A stretch of DNA of 64,000 nt, from NCBI GenBank assembly GCA_001792895.1, contig MARA01000038.1, forward strand, positions 124,001-188,000, in the 5' to 3' direction. The notes beneath the pieces are model-generated. The model saw only the letters and a list, made by a program, of their open reading frames with translations. It was not told the origin of the DNA and made no database searches. Source of the DNA: Lentinus brumalis. Lineage: Eukaryota; Basidiomycota; Agaricomycetes; Polyporales; Polyporaceae. Shown here piece after piece: positions 10,747 to 22,931 of the stretch; within the stretch, counting starts at the first letter, position 1; every line of letters starts with the position of its first letter. A program made the translations under genes and the position numbers.

Positions 10747-11798
10747 CTACTTGATGTTGATAACCCGGCGGGGGAATCGGGCACTGGCATAAGCTCTCAC
10801 GCGCACGCTTGGGCCTATCTGAATGTTCTCAACGAGGTCCTCGGCGTGCTGGCCCAACTTAGATGAGACCACCTCGCGGACCTGACTGTAGAGGTCGTTG
10901 TTGAGCACCATGGTCTCATGGCCTGTGAAGAGTCATCAATGTCATATCCGCAAGACGTCAACTCTGATACTTAGCACCACACGTACCGGCACGAAACTCC
11001 AGAGTCTTCTGCGAACCGTTCTCGTAGAACAAGACGTTGTCGATGTCCTGGTCAGCGCTGTAGAAGTAGATGCCGATCTTGAACTTCGTGTTTCCTTCAG
11101 TGTCACTACTGGAACAGGTGATCAAGAATCATGCCATAACAGTAGCGAGCTACGGAGACGCACGATGCGACGCCAACCTGAAAGTTGGCCTTCTTGGAGG
11201 CCATCGACTGGGAATTGAAGAGCTTCGTCGCCACCTCGTTGCGAGTCTGCCCCTCTCCGAGGGATTCGACAACTTTCTGGAACAGGGCGAGTTCTTCTGC
11301 AGAAAGGTGGTCCGCGGCTAACTTGAGGAGCAGCTTGTCAACGCTCACGTAGGTGTCGGCGTCGCTCAGCTCGGCCATACTATGGATGCCAATTGTGAAT
11401 GTAGCTCAGTAAGAGCTCGATGCGCTGCAAACGTACTCGAAGCTAGGGATCATCCAGCCGAGACTCGCCAACACGTCCTTATAGCGGTCGTACCAAGCCT
11501 CGCAATCGTTCTGTCGGTCGTGCTGCTTGTTGGCAACAAGTTGAGCAAAGAGCGTCGAGTCAAGCACGTCCTCCTGTGAGCATGTCGTCGTCAGCAATAT
11601 GTACAGCACAAACCAGAACTCAGCCGTCCAACTCGCCTTCTGTTGGGCCGGGAGGTCCCCGAGGAACGAGATGAATGAGCCGCCGCCAACAGCCGCACTA
11701 CCCTCGCCGTCACCTACGGGGACAGCGTGAGCCTGCAGTGGGGCAATGTGAAGCGCCTGGATGCACTGGATACGGTCTTCGACGGAGTCGTCAGACAT
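10747..11798 (-). CDS. Family X protein, copy 1 (unrecognised cytosolic family)
   Basis: Five exons: 11798-11637, 11573-11437, 11379-11164, 11108-10987, 10922-10747, giving 270 residues. Intron 1 starts with GC instead of GT (AAG|GCGAGT). I do not recognise the family. Conserved blocks shared with the copies at 42768 and 51484 are DVLDSTLFAQLVANKQ, WYDRYKDVLASLGW, SVDKLLLKLAA, KANFQVGVAS, KIGIYFYSADQDIDNVLF and NNDLYSQVREVV. There is no signal peptide and no membrane segment, so a soluble cytosolic protein is expected. The pattern is an N-terminal helical part followed by alternating beta-rich segments. Compared with the other copies it has about 20 extra residues after NIQI. It lies more than 30 kb from the main cluster. 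Confidence 0.75.
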
Positions 11799-11876
11799 GG
11801 TCTTTAGCAGGTGAGCGTTACAAGAGGGATGTATCCCGACTGCTTGTCGGCGGATCGCTGCACGAGCCCTGCAGGG

Positions 11877-11883
11877 TTATATA
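11877..11883 (-). promoter_or_regulatory. TATA box of family X copy 1
   Basis: Read on the minus strand the core is GTATATAACCCTGCAGG, about 80 bases before the start codon. Copies 2 and 3 have almost the same string (GTATATAACCTTGCA) at the same distance. Confidence 0.65.
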
Positions 11884-13148
11884 CCCGACTTGCTCGCCAG
11901 GACTCATCGAAGGCGCTCCTACATGGGCGCGATCCTGGCGGCCGCAGGCGACGGATCGCAGAGTCAACGCGGTGGCGGGATTGCCTGGTCAAGCCACAAA
12001 CACAGAAGGATGGCGCAGTACATACTGGTTGAAGTTTACTTTCGCTCGTACTGTATCGGCTTCCCAGCATCGGAGCACTCTTGCACTGGGCCTCAATTGT
12101 CCGTCTCCTGAATTGCAAGCACCAGATCGCGGTCGCATCGTGAGCTCGCAAGCCACTTCTCGGCGTGGCAGCACATGACTCGCAGTCCTACCAGCATCGG
12201 CGGGAGGGGGGGCTTACCCTCACCCTTATCGCCTGATTCCATGCGTCCAAAAAAAGGTCACATATACCCTACAGTTCTCATGGAAATTGCGACGCTGGAA
12301 TTCGAGACGTATGAGCCAAATCTGATGCTTGGCGAGCCAGGCTAGTCAGGCTTACCGTGATCTGGAACTCGGGTCGCTACAATCGTTGCCATAATCCTTG
12401 ATCCAGGGGGTATGTACTTGTCCATCAAGCGGCGGCGGCGCAGGCTGGGGACGGGAGCAAGGATGTTGAGGGAGGAACGGCGCGCAGAGAAGTCTCCAAG
12501 AATGGAAGCCGTGACGCCCGTCGGGGGAACGGCCGTGCGCCAACTTGCCAACCTCCAGTCAACTGCCACTGCTAAATTGGACCACCCCTGCCGCGGGTGT
12601 TCTAAGAATGTGTTCGCGCCCGGTCTCCTGAGGCTATCATGCGAATGTATGGGCTATCACATCCGCTAGGCGCATGTATGTATCCGCCAAGGCGTAGATA
12701 TCAAGAAGGCCTTGTGGCCGATGTCGTGCGCGACATCTTGTACTTTATCGCAATGATTGTCTCATATTCCGTTCTTGTTTCTACCATGTACTTATGGCTC
12801 CAAATCGTCGCTCATCTCAGTCATACACGCGTCTGGCTGAGCTTCAGTGAGGTGAGTTCCCCGGTCGTATCTTCTCGTCGTTCTGTATGCTCACGCCTAT
12901 GCAGTTCTCGCTTGAAAGGTAATGCATAATACATCTATCAGCCCCGCGGACACGTGTCTGACTGGGTTCTCCCCTCTTATAGCCTAGATACCAAGACCGG
13001 CGGGTAATCCACTCAGAGTTCACTCCCCTCCTATTCCTCCGACTCTAATAGGAGGTACGACTGACTAGAGGCTGCCACTGTAAGTATGAATCGACGTGAT
13101 GAGAAATGCGTGGATGAATGACGCCATGGTCTAATTCTAGTTGACGAA
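11884..13148. other. Intergenic, no supported gene
   Basis: About 1.26 kb upstream of both family X copy 1 and the nucleoside permease. Only small unconserved frames are present. A short pair of related sequences near 13030-13080 (ACTCC/CTAATAGGAGG) shows partial dyad symmetry, but nothing stronger is seen. Confidence 0.35.
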
Positions 13149-14403
13149 ATGCGAACATGGGCCCTACCTCCGTTCTTCCTGGCGTACTTTCTGAGTCTCG
13201 CTACCTACGGTGCGACGACATGGTCTTCGCCACCTCACAAGAAGACCATAACGCCAAAGGTCTTCATCATCGGCATGGTGAGTGTGTGCACAGTCATTAC
13301 CTGTGCTGTTTCCAACATCCCTCTCCCAGTTCACCGATGAAGGCGAGTCCTGGTCCAGCATTCCCGAGTTCAACGTGCTCGAGAAAAACATCACTGTCCC
13401 TGGCTTCTCCCCGCTCTTCCCACAAGCCCACTGCACGGCCGACGGGAACATCTGTCAGCTCGTTACTGGAGAAGCTGAGATCAACGCCGCCGCGACCATC
13501 ACGGCCCTCGTCCACTCCCCCGACTTCAACCTCACCCAGACCTACTTCCTCATCGCCGGCATCGCCGGCATCAGCCCCAAGTTCGGCACCCTCGGTACCG
13601 TCACCTTCGCGCGGTTCGCTGTGCAGGTCGGACTGCAGTACGAGTTCGACGCGCGAGAGAAACCCGACAACTTCACGACCGGATACGTCCCACAGGGGTC
13701 CTTCTTCCCAGACGAATTCCCGCAGGAGTTGTATGGCACGGAGGTGTTCGAGCTGAATGAGAACCTCCGCCAGTTCGCCATCCGCATGGCCAAGAAAGGG
13801 CGGCTGGCCGACGACGAGCCATCACAAACATATCGCACGAATTACGCGAGCAACCCTGCATTCGCCGCTGGGGCGGCGCCCCCGTCTATCGTCGCATGCG
13901 ATACGGCGACTTCGGACCAGTTCTGGACTGGGGCGCTCCTCGGAGCGGCGTTCGAGGACACTACGAAGCTCTTCACGAACGGCACGGGGACGTACTGCAC
14001 GACCCAGCAGGAGGACAACGCCACGCTCGAAGCGCTCCTGCGAGGCGCACTCACCCGTCGGGTGGACTTCTCGCGCATCATCATCATGCGCACCGCGTCG
14101 GACTTTGACAGGCCATTCGACGGGGAGACGGCGGCGGCGAACCTGTTCCTCATGTCCCCGGGGTTTGACATATCTATCAAGAATATCCCTGCTGCGGGCG
14201 TACCTGTCGTGATGGGTATCTTGGACGGATGGAAGGAGACTTTTGAGAAGGGCCTCAAGGCAGGGAACTACGTGGGCGACATCTTCGGCACCTTGGGTGG
14301 TGTTCCCGACTTCGGGCCAGGGAACGTCTTTAGTGGTGGTCGTGCCCCATTTACGAGGCGTTCTCTGCGTCGCAGGCCGTCTCGCACAGGTCGTGTTGGC
14401 TGA
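13149..14403 (+). CDS. Purine nucleoside permease (NUP family), secreted
   Basis: Two exons, 13149-13277 and 13330-14403, giving 400 residues. The N-terminus carries a signal-peptide-like hydrophobic stretch (ALPPFFLAYFLSLATYGA). The mature part matches the fungal NUP family: PKVFIIGMFTDEGESW, HCTADGNICQLVTGEAEINAA, YFLIAGIAGISPKFGTLGTV, FARFAVQVGLQYEFDARE, SFFPDEFP, VACDTATSDQFWTGALLG and IIIMRTASDFDRP. This family resembles purine nucleoside phosphorylases and is linked to adenosine or guanosine uptake. The C-terminus after PDFGPGNVF is an unusual Arg-rich tail (RRSLRRRPSRTGRVG) that could reflect a late frame change. The family call is strong. Confidence 0.87.
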
Positions 14404-14813
14404 TGGCATGTATGTATCACATACTTAGTTCATGCGGACGCGGACACGGCTACGTCAACAATGACTGACGCTTTTGCAAGCCAGAGGAGGTTGCTCACCT
14501 AACGCACCCGGAGAGAACGAGGTGAAAAGGCTCGTATCACGCAGCGACAAGTAGTGGTGTAAGTAGTGGTGTAGATCGAAGTCGTGAGTTCGCCGTCGCT
14601 GTGAATGGAAGTCTAGACGCGCGTCCACGGAAGCCCGCGACACCGGCCCGTGCGACACTTGAATACGCCCATCATCGGTGCTCCCTACTAGTAGAGTAGG
14701 TAAGATTCACTGCCGACCGCAGCAGCCAGGCGGCCTGTACACGTCCAGCGACTCCATACTTATCACTTTCGTCCCTGCCAGATACATATCCCCCGGGTTT
14801 TGCAACCACTGAC

Positions 14814-15840
14814 ATGGCTGCGTACGTACAAGATGCGATCATGCTCCTCGGAGACTCCATTACCCAGGGCGGGTACGAGAACAACGGCTTCGCCGCCAAG
14901 CTTGCCCGTGCGTAGTGCCAATCTGTGATCAGCCTGGTCGTGTATTATATCGCCAGTTCACGCTCTTCTCATTAAGATGTATACAACCGCAAGATGGATG
15001 TGATCAACCGCGGCTTCAGCGGCTACAACACCGAATGGGCCTTGCCCATCTTCGAGCAGGTTCGTCCCAGTCATAAGTACCGCCCGCACAGCTCGCAATC
15101 TGACCCCCGACCACACAGTGCTTCGCAACCCAGCACGAGCAGCAGCACCTCCCCAAAGTCCGCCTGCTCATCATCTGGTTCGGCGCAAACGACTCCTGCC
15201 TGCCCACGCGCGAGCAGCACGTCCCCCTCCCGCAGTACAAGGCCAACCTCCGCAAGATGATCTGGATGGTCCGCTCCCCCGAGTCGCCCCGCTACTCGCC
15301 CGACACCCGCGTCATCCTCATCAACTCCCCCCCGCTCAACGCCGAGCAGTGGGCGGGCGCCAGGCCGCGCAGGAGCCCCCGCGCCCGATGGAGCGCGACT
15401 CGGCCGTAACGCGCACGTACGCGGAGGCGGCCGTCGAGGTGGGCGCGCAGGAGGGTGTCGCTGTCGTCGATGCCTGGACGGCCTTGTACGATGCTGCCGG
15501 GAGGGAGGAGAAGGCCCTCAAGAAGTTCTTGACGGATGGCTTACACTTGAACGAGGCGGGATATGCTGTACGATCTGCAGCTACAGGACGCACTTTGGGG
15601 AATCCGCTGACTTGGAGATGTAGATCGTATATGATGAGCTCGTCAAGACCATCAAGGAGAAGCACCCAGAGTATCACTACGACAACCTGCAGTTTGTCTT
15701 CGTCCCGTGAGTGCCTAATATGTGATGTGAAGGCGCGGAGTTGCTAATCGACTGGGACTTGTAGCTTCGACAAGATCTGCGAGGATCTGAGAAACTATAA
15801 GGAGTTGACGAAGAAGCGAAGTGCTTTCCCCGATGCATAG
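14814..15840 (+). CDS. GDSL/SGNH esterase, isoamyl acetate-hydrolysing type; one apparent frameshift
   Basis: Five exons: 14814-14907, 14977-15059, 15119-15567, 15624-15706, 15765-15840. They total 785 nt, one short of 262 codons. The SGNH blocks are present: block I IMLLGDSITQGG (nucleophile Ser), the second block VINRGFSGYNTEWALP, block III IIWFGANDS, and block V DGLHLNEAGY (catalytic Asp and His). This is the IAH1 type, which hydrolyses acetate esters such as isoamyl acetate; about 260 residues is the usual size. Between AEQWA and RQAAQEPP one base is missing in the GC-rich stretch 15353-15360, so the enzyme would be truncated before its catalytic His. Everything downstream, including splice sites, stays conserved. 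Confidence 0.83.
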
Positions 15841-16150
15841 AGGATGATAGAAGCAATGTACAGAGGATGGTAGAAACCGAAGGCGGGTGCTCTCTAATGA
15901 TACATTCAAGACCGCCGCACGCCACTCCCTCATCTGAACAAGCATGACGAGGCGCAGAATTGCTTTCGCCCTGAGTTGTCGTCAGGAACGGGACACACTT
16001 ATGACCAAGAAAATTATGATGATAGTGTCTATCGAGTATGCGAAATGTACATGTATGCGTATCTATGATGTATGAAAAGGCATGAGCGACGGGACAATAT
16101 GATACATATGGAGACTGCACAAGAAACAAGAATAGTCACGTCACTGGACG

Positions 16151-18962
16151 TTAAGACCGCGTCTTCTTCCTCGGCGGCGACCGCGACGCTCGCCTTGAGC
16201 GCGAACCTTCCTCTTCCCCTGTCTCCTCCTCCAGTCCCAGCGGCAGCGTGGGGAATCCCATATCGTCCTCCTTCGGGACAGCCTCGGCCTTCTCCGCCCA
16301 GCTTGAGGTCGGTGTCGGCAACGGCACGTTCCCCGTCCCGCTCTCCCCCTTCACCTCCTGCTCCTTCACCTTCTCCTGCTCCTTCCGCTTTCCCTTCCGC
16401 TGCGGACTCGACTGCGGATTATAGTTCGCCGGCACAGTCGTGAAGGGGTTGTCCTTCAGCGACACCGGTTCCGGCACCATCCCGCCCAAGCTCCCGTGCC
16501 TCGACAGCGCCCGACCACGGCTCACGACCTTCGTCAGTGTGCGCCCCTTCGCCTTCGGAGTGGGGGGTGCGGGAGCGTCTGCAGGCGGAGTGACGGGTAT
16601 ATGCGTGCCTTCTGACATGTCGATCTCTTCCTCTCCGAGATCGCCACCAAAGTCCCCGGGGAACAATCCCGTAGCAGTGGTATCGCGCTCTTGCGTTTCG
16701 TTGAACTGCTTGAGCACCTCACGATAGCCCAGCTGCACGAGGCCGAAGAACCTGCGGGGAGAGTGGCCGTGAGTATTTCGACAGCGTACATCTTCCGTCA
16801 TGGCCGACGTACCGTGCCTCGCGGGTATACACCTTGAGCATCAGTTCCCCGAAGGACCGCGGCAACGTGACTGAAATATCGTCCTCGTTCGCATGTACGC
16901 CGCCTGAACGATCGCAGTGAGCAGTGCGATGAATCCGATAGCTATAAAAACGCTCACGATTAGGGTTGTGCTTCGAGTAGAACTTCATGTAGTCCAACGG
17001 GTTCTCATTCTTCATCCCATGATGGCGCTCCGTGAGGTCAATGATGACATGTTCCGCACGCAGCTCCCCCGCATCCTCCAGCTTGACATTGTCAAGGCCC
17101 TCCTTCTGCTCCGGAGCCAGCGACGCCCGTTTCGCATACAAGTCCTTGAACGCCTTCACGACGGACTCGGCAGTAAACGTCGCCTTGATCTGCTTCTTGA
17201 GCTCCCACTCGAAGATCTTGTAGTCGACGCATTTGTACAGATCGCGGACACGGATGCGATGCAGGATTGCTTGAGCGTCCGCGAGACGCTTTTGAGCCAA
17301 TCTCGCAGTCAGCAACTGAGGTTCTACTTCATGACGGCAGACTTACAGGATCCTCCGACGCTTCAATCTCGGTTTGAATGTGGTCCGTGAGGTGCAGGTA
17401 CTTCTTCGGATTCTCCAGGCGCCGTGCGATGTTCATAACTGGCTCGGCGAGCGTGAGTGCGTCGACTATCATATACTCCACGGCCTTTGCTGTGGGAAAA
17501 GTCAGTAAAGGCGTTGGCACGTAGAGCGAGACGCCCGTAGTATGAGGAACCCACCCGTTTTGTGAGTGTAGATGCGCTTGTGCAACGACATACGGGTGTG
17601 ACATAGCTCGAAGATCTGGTTGGCATCCTTGATATCGTAGCAGATCTCGTTGTCGATGACCCGCGACGAGTAGATGAGTCTACAAGCGTGTCAGCGCATA
17701 TATCGAGTATCCCCCATCCTTGACACTACCTTGTCAAAGAGAGATTGCTCTTCTGGTCGATAGCATGAGAGTCGCGGGCAATGTAGTCGAACCTGGACAA
17801 GACGACCTGTAAGCCTGCTATAGCTTGCACAGCTGCATGGTGCTACTCACTTGTCCACATCGAGCCCGTTCGTCTTGTTTGCCACGATCTGGAAGAGATA
17901 AGGCTTCTCCTCCTTCCTGTTGAGCCCAGTCATAATCAGCATCCAGGCGGCCCATCTGTTCATTGCAGTCAACTCACGTGCATATGCTCCGGTCGCCCAT
18001 GATGAGGGCCTTCACGAACGTAGCGTCGTCGGGGTCAAGCTCAAGCCCGTTCTCCTCGAGGAGCGCATCAAACATCATACGAGACGCGTCCTCGTGACAC
18101 CACTTCTTGTCCGGACTGCGCAAGATGATAAAGTCAAGCAATGTGGAACAAAGAGAACTCAAGGGAACTCACAGAATGGCTGGGATGAACATGCTATCCC
18201 ACACATGGCTCCATGGCCCGTGTCCAAGGTCATGGCAGAGACCGGCGATGGTGACGCACTGCACGTCGCGCTGAGAGATACCTAGTGAAGGCTGCGCTTC
18301 CTTCAGATGCATAGCAAGGGTCTGGGCGAGGTATGCCACCCCTGCAATAAGTGTGGTGAGATGATGTATTCGCAATGACAACGCGAAGGGGTACAGCACT
18401 TGGGACGCATGCATGACGCGCATGTATGTACACAGGCAGATGGGATGGCTAGCAATTCCCTCCATCTTCGCGACGATACTTTCACCACCGTACCGTCGGC
18501 ACTTGACCCGTCTGCCCAATCCACGCCACCGATGCTCCGCCACTCACCGCGACTCAAAAGAAGTACTGGACTCACCAAGACAGTGCTCGAAGCGGTTATG
18601 GGACGCGCCAGGCCATACATAGTACGACGTCCCGAGCTGCTTGATGTTCCGAAGCCTCTGGAATTGCGGGCTGTGTGAGGATCCGCACATGGTCAGGATC
18701 GTCGACGGACGCGTCAAGGGCGGTAAAGAAGGCGACGTACGTGTCGATGATCGCGCAGACGGTGGGCCCGAAAGGGACTGGGACAGCCAAAGTCAGCGCG
18801 TCGCGTCGCCGACGCGTCTTTCGCGTCGAGAAAGACGTACATACGGTAGTCGTGGATGGAGTCCTTGAACCGCCTCACTGAGGTCGCGCCTTCATAGGAG
18901 GGCGCGGTCCAGTCGTCGTCGAGTTCCAGGAGCATCTTGCGCGAGGCAGGAGACTTGGCCAT
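16151..18962 (-). CDS. HD-domain dNTP triphosphohydrolase, SAMHD1-like
   Basis: A multi-exon gene (about a dozen exons) with the ATG at 18960-18962. The first exon gives [12 protein letters not shown], then [43 protein letters not shown] and the HD signature [15 protein letters not shown]. The distal metal-ligand Asp appears in [12 protein letters not shown]. Later exons hold [47 protein letters not shown] and [12 protein letters not shown]. These match SAMHD1 in order and spacing. The enzyme cleaves dNTPs to nucleosides and triphosphate and so limits nucleotide pools. The C-terminal exon is a low-complexity tail ending in a basic, nuclear-signal-like stretch ([16 protein letters not shown]). 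All HD residues are present, so it should be active. Confidence 0.9.
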
Positions 18963-19384
18963 CGTGTCGAAGCCGTGGCAGTATATACGTGTGTGGGCGT
19001 GGCTCAGGGCTCTCGGGAGCTATGATGCACGAGAAGCTGGCAGACAATGCAGACTGGGGGAGGCGGCGCGGTGGCTGCGGTAGGAAGAAAGGCGAGTCTC
19101 GCAGATCGGGTGCGAGATCGCGCACGTTGCCGTCTGCACGGCCGCCGTCGAGCTCGCCCTTCGCGTCGTCGTCCATCGCAGCGGCGGCGTCGAGCAAAAG
19201 CAAGCACAGACGATGCGCAGCCCATGCCGTCATATGTACATGACCGGCCGCGGAGTTCCGCGCCCAACATGGCAGGTACCGTGCACGGCCAAAGTCTATG
19301 CGACCCGACACCTCAGACACTTGATTATACTCGTACATAAAACAGCACAGCGACACGGCCTATGGACATGATAGCAAAGGTAAT

Positions 19385-20380
19385 CTAGAACAGCACGCTG
19401 GGGAAGACACGGCAGTTCCACAGCCCGCTGGAACCACAAGCAAGACCCATCGCCGGACACGGCTGGGATTCGTAGTATACAGCACTCATCGACCCAGGCG
19501 AAGAGCGATCCAAGTCCGCAAGGACAGCGCACACCTCAAGAGCACAAGACAGGTTCTCGCAAATCTCCTCCCACGTATCCATCGCGGGCAGGACGTAGAG
19601 TCCGGGATATGCGGCGATGGCGTGTTCGTAAGCAGGACCTACAGAGAGGCCGAGGGCGTTCCCGTCCGAAGGATGAGACGTAGCGACTGCGAGTCCGCCA
19701 GCGGACTGAGCGTGGAGCAGCCGGGGCCAGGAGAAAGCGTCCGGTACAGGCGTCGCCAAAGGGAGGTTCTCGATCAGTGAGACCGTGGTGCGGTAGATAG
19801 GCTGGTCATCCGAGTTCGACTCGCCCTCGCGAGGTGAATAAGCTGTGGTTGACTCTTCAGGAGAGGACGGAGGCGTGACGAAGCGCACTTTGCGGACCGG
19901 GAGCATGTCGCAAGGAGTGCCCGTACATGGGGCAGACTGACAGTCCCTGGGAGGAGAGGCCGCGGGTTGCGATGTGGTCGCGGGCTCGGAGTCGCCGGGC
20001 TCAGTAATAGGAAGCCTCGCAGGCTCGGTTCCGGTCGACTGCGAAGGAGAACGCTGAGGCGACGCAGACTTCTCTCTGCGCACCCGGAGGCGGTCCGCCA
20101 TGAACGGGAACTTGACCTGCAAGGGGGACGTCGACCGCTTCCGTAGAATGAGCTTGCGCGCCGTCTGCGGCTGGAGTACCGACAACGTCAGGATGCCGCT
20201 CGCCATATCTGGCTTCCACGACGCACCTCTTCAGAAGGACTGCCAGGCGGCTGGCTGTCAAAAGACTCCTCCGAAAGGGGAGACGGCTCCAGCCGCGGAG
20301 GGCTGCGGGGAAGGACGATATTGACGCGAGGCAAGGACGGACTCGGAGAGATCTGGGATTCAACAACGATGTCGCGGGAG
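19385..20380 (-). CDS. Hypothetical protein, Ser/Pro-rich; 5' end unresolved
   Basis: The last exon (20170-19385) is open through PQTARKLILRKRSTSP, VRFVTPPSSPEE, TVSLIENLPLATPVPDAFSW and TWEEICENLSCALEVC to the stop at 19385. A 56-nt GT-AG intron (20226-20171) joins it to an upstream exon (20227 to about 20380) reading SRDIVVESQISPSPSLPRV. Further upstream on the same strand (20480-20620) there are hydrophobic frames (MDLALLASLVEFAIFW) that may be another exon encoding membrane segments, but no in-phase splice was found. I do not recognise the product. An in-frame ATG (Met-Ala-Asp) at about 20100 is an alternative start. The 3' end and the intron are well supported; the start is not. Confidence 0.45.
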
Positions 20381-21026
20381 CTGTCCAAAGAAATCAGAGC
20401 AGAGCAAGAGAGCATGATACGAGCGATGCGAGCACGACAGCAAAGTGGAGAGCGGGATGCGAGGAGACTAGAACAAGCACAGCTGAGGGCGCTGCCAGAC
20501 CAGGCCAGGGGGGAGGCTGACCCAGAATATTGCGAACTCGACCAGCGAGGCCAGGAGAGCCAGATCCATGCCATGTACGAGCCAAGAGTCTGCCAGTGCA
20601 GAGAAAGCTGAAGCGAGTGGGAGGAGGTGGTGGTTGTCGAGCAAGCGCTGCTGGATGGCCGGCAGCGTGCGGTCGCCAGCGTGTGCCACCTCGCGCTTGT
20701 CCTCCTCCTCCCTCCCACCTCCGTCGACGACCCTTACGATCTCTGTCGCTACTTCCCTCCATCTGTACTCTACCGCATTCACGTCTTTTCTCCAAAGTCC
20801 ATTCACGCCGATCGACCTCAACAGTACAGATCGACAACTCCGATCTAAGCGAGCCCGAAGATACCATTCGCGAGGAGCAAATCAGTGTCCTCAGTCGTCT
20901 ACCACTGTGAGCTTCATCCGACTATGATACAAGTGACCATGAACCCATCGCAGATGAGTAAACAGGACGGAACTCTCGCACAAAGCCCTCCACGGTGGAG
21001 GACGTAAGGCCCAGCAACCACTGTGC

Positions 21027-22931
21027 ATGGCGCAGTCTGTAACGACCCGCGCCGGTACCACCTTCTCACATCCCCTGCCATCCCCATCGACGTCTTCGCC
21101 TTCATCTTCAGCGTCTTCAACAGCTCTGAATTCTCCGCTTCCATCGTCTCCGGCGCAGCTGAGCACGTCGTCCTACTCCTCGACAAGCACCTATCATGCC
21201 CATGGCCCGGCGGTTGACGAGCCGCTCGATGAGAAGCAGATGGCGCTCCTCGAATCGCTCAAGAGGAGTATCACCCTTGTGATATGGTTCAAAGTAAGTT
21301 CCCGTCATATCATTGCGTTCTCGCGTAGTGGGACAAGAGACATGGAAGAGCGCGTAGCCGACGTAGCCAGCATGGTACGGAGGCTCGCAACTAGGATTTG
21401 CTCCTCACTTGGGCAGTCGAAGGAGAATATGGAACGTTGGAATTAATGCGGACATACTCGACGCTAGACACGTCCGAGGCCTCCCACATCACACACATCT
21501 CCAAGATTCGCAATCATAGCTGGCGAACGTTCAGCTGACGGATGCTTCTCACAGGCCAACACAAGACCCCTCCGTCTCAGACTCGAGATCGACACTTTCC
21601 CCTACCTTCGCTTATCAGAGCTAGAACTTATCGTGTCTTCTTTGCGCCTCTCACCGCAAACGTTCATCGACGTCTATAACCCTCAAGCACGTACATGGGA
21701 GCAGGAACAGCTCTGTGCCGTGCGTACCGTCTCCAGCGGGCAACGTGTGCTCTATCGGACGCGCCAGAGCCTCATTGACGGGTTTGAGGATGACCAGTGT
21801 CCCGGAGTCGAGGCCGAGCTCAGTCTGCAGGACACGAGTAATATCGGCGACACGGCGCTGCCGCAGGCCCCAACGCCAATATACTCGAAGAAACGGTCAG
21901 CTGAGGGTAACCTGCGTCCTCCTTTGCCTAAGCATCGCAGGTCGTCTTCGTCACATAGCTTCGTCTCGTCGCAGACTGCGACTAGCCTTCCCTCCCAGGT
22001 CAGCCAAAGCCCTCCGTCATATACCGACAGCCCAGAACATTATGACGCGGCGTACCTCTCTCCCATGTCTGCGATATCCCCCTCCCTGTCCTCTCAGCCA
22101 CTCTATTCCCCACCGACTTCGACGGAGGGTCTCCCGCAGGACTATTCATATCTCCCTGATACGCCTGTCAGTCCTGGACCTCCGCAGACCATCTCTTCCG
22201 AATCCTCTCTTGCTCTTGCTGTATCGGAGCCTCACTCCAGCCCACCCTCGCTGCAGAGCCGATTACCGCGTGCATCACAGACGCGTGCAAGCTATGCATC
22301 CAATCCTGCGCGCCCTTCTCCGTCTCCCGCGACTCCTTCCGTCAACCGCACATCCCCGCCTCCCTCTCCCCGCCCGCGCACGAGCGGTAACAGCAGCAAG
22401 GCATGGCCCTACGGCATGTACGTCTGCGACATGGTCGACGGCTTCCAACGCATGGACGCGCTCATGCCCTCTCTGAAGCAAGCCGAGGCCTTCTCAAAGG
22501 TCTTCAAGGCGACGTACAAGAAGTCCACCGTGTGCAACCACCGCAAGGCGTGGCACGACGCGCCCCGGCAGCTCGTGGAGGAGTGGGCGAACCTCGGACG
22601 CGACGACCGCGCGCTCTGGAACGAGTTCATCCGGATGCTGGAGGGCAAGCAGCCCAAGCACGTCAATGCGAAGCACGCGCAGATCCAGGCTGCGGCGACG
22701 ACGCAGGCGCTGGGATCGCCGCAGGGCGGGGTGATCAGTCTCGGAGGGCCGTCCCCCTTGCCCGTATCTGTGCCTGTCCGAGGAGTGGCAGGCGGGCGCG
22801 TCGCGGAAGAACCGATGGGGTCCTTGCGTCCGCCCGAGGAGGGACAATATCTCGGTGAGTGGCTCAGCTGGTTCTACGACCTCTCTCGAGCTGAGGTCGT
22901 CCCGTACACCAGGATGAATGTGTTCCATTAG
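21027..22931 (+). CDS. Conserved hypothetical protein with Ser/Pro-rich centre
   Basis: Two exons: 21027-21293 and 21555-22931, giving 547 residues. The intron is unusually long here (261 nt), and a small alternative exon inside it cannot be excluded. Three parts are visible. An N-terminal block reads LKRSITLVIWFK, then IDTFPYLRLSELELIV and ARTWEQEQ. A long Ser/Pro-rich low-complexity linker includes a basic patch KKRSAEGNLRPPLPKHRR, a possible nuclear signal. A compact C-terminal block reads KAWPYGMYVCDMVDGFQRMD and YKKSTVCNHRKAWHDA. The layout suggests a nuclear regulatory protein, but no known DNA-binding domain is identifiable, so no function is assigned. The final residues could change if a GTGAGT at 22856 is used as a donor. 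Confidence 0.6.

Noticed and set aside
10747..11798. Assigning family X to a known pore-forming or lectin family
   Set aside because: The conserved blocks do not match the signatures I know for aegerolysins, aerolysin-like proteins, Cyt-like proteins or beta-trefoil lectins, so naming a function would be invention.
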